A stretch of 9,462 nucleotides of DNA from an uncultured Planctomycetales bacterium (GTDB taxonomy: Bacteria > Planctomycetota > Planctomycetia > Isosphaerales > Isosphaeraceae): positions 1 to 9,462 of the forward strand of contig CALKTZ010000767.1 in NCBI GenBank assembly GCA_937997355.1, written 5' to 3'. The position numbers were made by a program, and so were the translations under genes. Below the pieces are notes generated by a model that saw nothing but the letters and a program-made list of their open reading frames with translations, did not search any database and had not been told where the DNA came from. This document shows positions 6,275 through 9,462 of this stretch, piece by piece. How positions within the stretch are numbered: the first letter of the stretch is position 1; each line of letters opens with the position of its first letter.

Positions 6275-7330
6275 ATGAGCACGAATCGTTGGTTCGGCAT
6301 CTTCCTTGGGATTCTGGTCTCCACTTTTGCTTCGACGGCCCAGGGGCAAACGGCGAATCCCGCGGTAGGCGATGGTGCGGAGCCACGCGCGCCGGCGAAA
6401 TCCCCCGCCGTACAGGCGGCGGAACAACTCGCTATCCAACTCCAGAAGTTTCCCGCCTCTCGCGAGAAGAAAACCGAATACGTTGCGCTGTTCATGCTTG
6501 ATTCCGTGACAAATCAGGTCACGCAAATCGCCGCCGAGCCGGAGCCGGGATATTTGTACTGCGGGTCAAGCGAATGGTCGTCGGACGGCCAGCGAATCCT
6601 GTTTGATGCACTACCGACCGAGAACGAGTGGTCCAAAACGCAAATGCAATCGATCGAACTTGGGGAAGCCAGGCCTCGTTATCTGCACCTCGGTACCGGA
6701 ACATTCCCCACCATGACCGAGGATGGTGAGCGAATCCTGTTCTTGCTTCATCCCGGAATGGCTGGGGAGGAAATGGGCACCCTCTGGGTCATGCAGGCCG
6801 ATGGCAGCGAGCGGCGGAAACTCGAAGAATACGGTCGCCCCAAGCTGTCTCCCGATGGTCGGCTCTGCATGATTTCCTCGATTCAAAAACCTATCCGAGT
6901 GAAGTTGGTGGATCTCTCGAACGCGAGGATCTATCCTGTCAACCTGCCCGATCAACAGCAAATTTTCTCGATCCCGTCGTGGGCCGATGGCCAAACCATC
7001 GTTGCCATGACCGGAACCGAAATCGGCGAGGCCGTCAGCCTGTTCGACGCTTCCGACCCCAAGAATGTGAGGATCAAGGAAACGCTTTGGAAGAGGAAGA
7101 ACGAATCCGACCTGAGGCCGAGATCGCCGGTCTATTCACCTATCACTCGCCGTGGATTCTTCATCGCAAATGATGCGGAAAAGGGAACGGCCGTCTATTC
7201 GTATCGACAAGGCGATCCCAGACCTGCGGTACGGATCGAAGCAACCGCAGGGCGGCAAATGGCTGGCCTCGGGCTTGCGCCGGGAGGGCGTTACGTCCTC
7301 TTCGCGCATGCAGTTGAAGCGAAAGAGTAA
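6275..7330 (+). CDS. Secreted PD40/TolB-like beta-propeller protein
   Basis: A 351-aa protein with an N-terminal signal peptide: Asn/Arg at 4-5, a hydrophobic core at about 7-19 (WFGIFLGILVSTF), and a likely cleavage after about residue 24 (STAQG). It should therefore act outside the cytoplasmic membrane. After a linker come PD40-type blades: WSSDGQRILF (101-110), TEDGERILFL (148-157), LSPDGRLCMI (191-200), SWADGQTIVAM (235-245) and LAPGGRYVLF (334-343). The spacing suggests five or six blades. The closest recognised architecture is the WD40-like/TolB beta-propeller family, which usually serves in protein contacts. No enzymatic domain or heme motif is visible. The ATG at 6275 is chosen because it begins the signal peptide; the upstream region has no strong ribosome-binding site. 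It is the first chromosomal gene after the tRNA fragment and converges on the SDR gene. Its partner is unknown. Confidence 0.75.
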   Translation: MSTNRWFGIFLGILVSTFASTAQGQTANPAVGDGAEPRAPAKSPAVQAAEQLAIQLQKFPASREKKTEYVALFMLDSVTNQVTQIAAEPEPGYLYCGSSEWSSDGQRILFDALPTENEWSKTQMQSIELGEARPRYLHLGTGTFPTMTEDGERILFLLHPGMAGEEMGTLWVMQADGSERRKLEEYGRPKLSPDGRLCMISSIQKPIRVKLVDLSNARIYPVNLPDQQQIFSIPSWADGQTIVAMTGTEIGEAVSLFDASDPKNVRIKETLWKRKNESDLRPRSPVYSPITRRGFFIANDAEKGTAVYSYRQGDPRPAVRIEATAGRQMAGLGLAPGGRYVLFAHAVEAKE

Positions 7331-7359
7331 TCTGATCACGGCAAGCATCGCTCGCCGGA

Positions 7360-8376
7360 TCAGGAACACTTCAGCGTCGCGCGGATCGAGTCAATCGCGG
7401 GAGGATGAACAAGACCGAAGCATTGATCCCCCTTCTTGCCGCTCACATGAAGCTGCAGAAAGCCTCCGGCAACGGTCGTGGGGGAGATTTCCCGGGCCAG
7501 GTGGAGTCGTTCGATCACCATGGCAATGGTTTTCGCGGGTCGCTCCAAAGAAGAGGGGATGACCAGAACCCGTTTGGGCCATCCGCCGACCTTGGCGACG
7601 ACATGGGCCAACTCGACATAATTCAAATAAGATCCGACAATCGCATACCGTTCCCCCGGCATCCCCAGGTGCAATGCGCGTCGATGGGCCAGGGCGATCA
7701 CCGAGGTGTCGACAATCGGGATACCGCCGCTCGGCACCATGGCTACCGGAGTTTTCGCGAGTGTATGGATCAGTTGAGTCGACGTTGGCTTGGGGGCGCG
7801 CGGCCCCAGGACCATGCCCGGACAAAGAATAATCGTGGAAAACGACGCATTGCTCGCTTCGCTCACAATCGACTCGGCCTCTCGCTTGGTGCGGGAATAT
7901 GGGGAGTCGATAGTCTGCAAATTCCAGGGCGTGTTCTCGTCCGCGGGGAATTCTCGGCTCCCCGTGGCCAGGGTATGCAGGGTGGACGTATAGACGAATC
8001 GCTCCACACCGGCATGATTCGACCGATTCAGCAACTCTCGCGTCGCATCGACGTTGATCGCCTGGCTATTTCCTCGCCGATCGCGCCCGAGACTCACCCA
8101 GGCAGCCGTGTGAATCACTCCGCGCATTCCGGAAACTGCGGAACGAAGCGTTGAGGGATCGCGAAGATCGCCAAGAAACCATTCGATGGGGGGATCGCCG
8201 GGAAAATGGGCGGGCTGCGAGCGGGCGAGACCTCGAACCCGATGGCCGGCCTGGGCAAGATGACGCGCGATGTGGCCGCCGACGAATCCTCCCGCGCCGG
8301 TGACCAGGACCGGCCATGAGCCCGGCTCGGGATCGCGCACTTCAGGCGTTGCAATCGGATCGTGCATTTCAGGCAT
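7360..8376 (-). CDS. NAD-dependent epimerase/dehydratase (extended SDR)
   Basis: A 338-aa extended short-chain dehydrogenase/reductase, expected to bind NAD(P) and act on a nucleotide sugar or a sterol- or flavonol-like alcohol; the substrate is not evident. The Rossmann glycine motif TGAGGFVG is at residues 26-33, followed by the typical GDLRD (69-73) and the second-strand HTAAWV segment. The catalytic Ser lies in YTSTLHTL (S131) and the YxxxK pair is Y160-SRT-K164. IVDTSVIALAHRRAL matches the usual cofactor-lid helix. The overall look is HpnA/dihydroflavonol-reductase-like. The start at 8376 is chosen because its ATG overlaps the stop of the upstream SppA-like gene by one base (TGATG), typical of translational coupling. 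An in-frame ATG at 8418 would add 14 residues with no domain content. No clear ribosome-binding site is seen. Confidence 0.85.
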   Translation of the reverse strand: MPEMHDPIATPEVRDPEPGSWPVLVTGAGGFVGGHIARHLAQAGHRVRGLARSQPAHFPGDPPIEWFLGDLRDPSTLRSAVSGMRGVIHTAAWVSLGRDRRGNSQAINVDATRELLNRSNHAGVERFVYTSTLHTLATGSREFPADENTPWNLQTIDSPYSRTKREAESIVSEASNASFSTIILCPGMVLGPRAPKPTSTQLIHTLAKTPVAMVPSGGIPIVDTSVIALAHRRALHLGMPGERYAIVGSYLNYVELAHVVAKVGGWPKRVLVIPSSLERPAKTIAMVIERLHLAREISPTTVAGGFLQLHVSGKKGDQCFGLVHPPAIDSIRATLKCS

Positions 8377-9462
8377 CAATGGACGGCATTCTTGGGGACG
8401 GTAGGATCGGGTTGCCACAGATAGAGGAACGCAGGAAGCTTACCTCGATCGAGTCCCGGATAACTGAAAGGAATGGCGTCGCTCAGCCGAGGCGGGGTCG
8501 GGGCAATCGTGTAGAGGGTGCGAGCGGGCGATCCAGCCCTGTGATAGATCACAACCTCGGCGTCGTTGAGCCCAGCCAGTTGCTCGGCTTCCTGGATTGC
8601 ATCGTGAATATAGCCCGTGCGATCAATCAAATGCAGCGCAAGGGCTTTCGGGGCAGCAAGAATGCGTCCATCGACGTATGCTTTCTGATCCGCGGTCGTG
8701 AGTGCAGGCCGTCGCCGAACGACTCGTTCCGCGAACCGTTCACGGAGGGAATTGGCCATCTCCTGGAGCATCTCCCGCTTCTGCTCATCGAGGGGGATGG
8801 TGATACTCCCCATGTCGATGTGCTCTCCCGCCTTGATCGGCGCCGGCATGATATTGAGCTGGGCCATGGCGTCCTGGAGGTTGTAGTGGTTGAAGATCAC
8901 GCCAACACCTCCGGTCAGTGCCGTCGGATGGGCAATGATCCGATCCGCCCCCAAGGCCAGGTAATATCCCCCCCCCGTGGCAACATCCATTAAGCAGGCG
9001 ATGACAGGCTTCCTGGAGGACGCGCGAAATCGATCGAGTTCGTCGGCCATAATATCGGAAGCGGTCACCGCACCGCCCGGCGAATTGATGCGGAGCACGA
9101 CGGCAGCAACGGAAGGATCCTGGGCCACGGCTGAGAGTTTTTCCCGGAACGATGAGACGGGGTTTTCGCCGGTCCCCATCATTCCCTCCAGATTTTGGTT
9201 CAGGAGGAGGCCGTCAACGTCGATCAGCGCGACCCTGGGCGCCGGGTTTGCACGTTCCGAGTGTTGAACAATCGACGCTACCATCGGTCCGGGATCGGGG
9301 GATGAGGGGAGTTTGATCGCAACCTCACCTCGGATGTCGGCTTGAGCGTTGACGCTCCCGGCCCCCTGAAATTGTCCCAAAACCTTGATCGGATGCTGAC
9401 ATCCGACCATCCCGCAGATCAAGATTACGGCGGGGATGAGCGTTCTGAGGGTAGTTCGGGCT
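8376..9462 (-). CDS. S49 / SppA-family lipoprotein, apparently inactive (5' end beyond the window)
   Basis: A signal-peptide-peptidase A family protein. The frame is open to the window edge, and its first visible residues form the end of a lipoprotein signal (hydrophobic PAVILICGMVGC, lipobox-like MVGC). The TTG at 9422 is therefore unlikely to be the true start, and the gene begins upstream of 9462. The crotonase-like fold is clear: VVLRINSPGGAVTAS, DVATGGGYYLALGADRI, HPTALTGGVGVIFN, then PIKAGEHIDMGS. In active family members these last two regions read DVA(A/T)SGGYY and K(S/A)GxxKD, supplying the Ser/Lys dyad. Here the Ser position is Gly and the Lys position is Ile. A C-terminal extension of about 65 residues is outside the usual domain. 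It probably sits on the periplasmic face as a non-catalytic or altered SppA paralogue. It is followed by, and overlaps by one base, the SDR gene, so the two are probably one operon. Confidence 0.8.
   Translation of the reverse strand, partial: ARTTLRTLIPAVILICGMVGCQHPIKVLGQFQGAGSVNAQADIRGEVAIKLPSSPDPGPMVASIVQHSERANPAPRVALIDVDGLLLNQNLEGMMGTGENPVSSFREKLSAVAQDPSVAAVVLRINSPGGAVTASDIMADELDRFRASSRKPVIACLMDVATGGGYYLALGADRIIAHPTALTGGVGVIFNHYNLQDAMAQLNIMPAPIKAGEHIDMGSITIPLDEQKREMLQEMANSLRERFAERVVRRRPALTTADQKAYVDGRILAAPKALALHLIDRTGYIHDAIQEAEQLAGLNDAEVVIYHRAGSPARTLYTIAPTPPRLSDAIPFSYPGLDRGKLPAFLYLWQPDPTVPKNAVH

Noticed and set aside
6229..6704. Several short open frames overlapping the start of the propeller gene on both strands
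   Set aside because: They are shadows of the gene at 6275, which has a clear signal peptide and propeller motifs; none shows a domain or ribosome-binding site.
7334..7361. Imperfect dyad GATCaCGGC / GCCGGATC between the convergent propeller and SDR genes
   Set aside because: It could be a bidirectional terminator, but the stem has a bulge, the loop is long, there is no T-run on either side, and it overlaps the SDR stop codon.

Overview
The window looks like a piece of a high-GC planctomycete genome, most likely of the Isosphaeraceae/Gemmatales type. That is an inference from gene style: very GC-rich coding, mixed GTG/ATG starts, a secreted PD40 propeller protein, and an SppA-like lipoprotein coupled to an SDR. 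There is no rRNA or marker gene to prove it.

The window divides at about 6010-6052. There the 3' half of a tRNA-Ala(UGC) gene (anticodon loop, variable loop, T arm, 3' acceptor strand with U70 and A73) stands alone without its 5' half. This is what an attR site left by an element integrated into a tRNA-Ala gene looks like. By its orientation, the element lies to the left (1 to about 6010, continuing beyond the window) and resident chromosome lies to the right. Base composition changes at the same place: genes on the left are about 65-73% GC in hand-counted lines, genes on the right about 55-63%.

Left part (putative integrative element). Two rightward genes come first: a small two-domain sigma-70-family factor (46-849) and an unrecognised 322-aa protein (1027-1995), with two perfect hairpins between them. 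They converge, with an 8-bp gap, on a leftward three-gene cluster. Read in its own direction that cluster is a 95-aa two-CxxC zinc-ribbon-like protein (5714-5427), then a 555-aa helical repeat protein (5380-3713), then a 551-aa helical repeat protein (3659-2004). The two large proteins are the most striking content. Each can be written, from residue 6 to residue 401, as 36 consecutive 11-residue (hendecad) units with no insertion or deletion. Each then has a PG[FY]DPN[AT]P linker and a helical C-terminal domain. They appear to be diverged tandem paralogues whose repeat count has stayed identical, which suggests two rods about 59 nm long that co-assemble or act as matched rulers. I do not recognise the family.

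The element end (5715-6010) is AT-richer. It carries a 10-bp tandem repeat and a good outward-facing sigma-70-type promoter (TTGATC-N16-TATAAT). After circularisation this promoter would read across the attachment core into the other end of the element, as Pcirc does in ICEclc.

Right part (chromosome). A secreted PD40/TolB-like beta-propeller protein (6275-7330) converges on a leftward pair: an S49/SppA-family lipoprotein (cut by the window edge) whose stop codon overlaps the start of an extended SDR/NAD-dependent epimerase (TGATG junction). The SppA homologue appears to have lost both catalytic residues (Ser to Gly, Lys to Ile).
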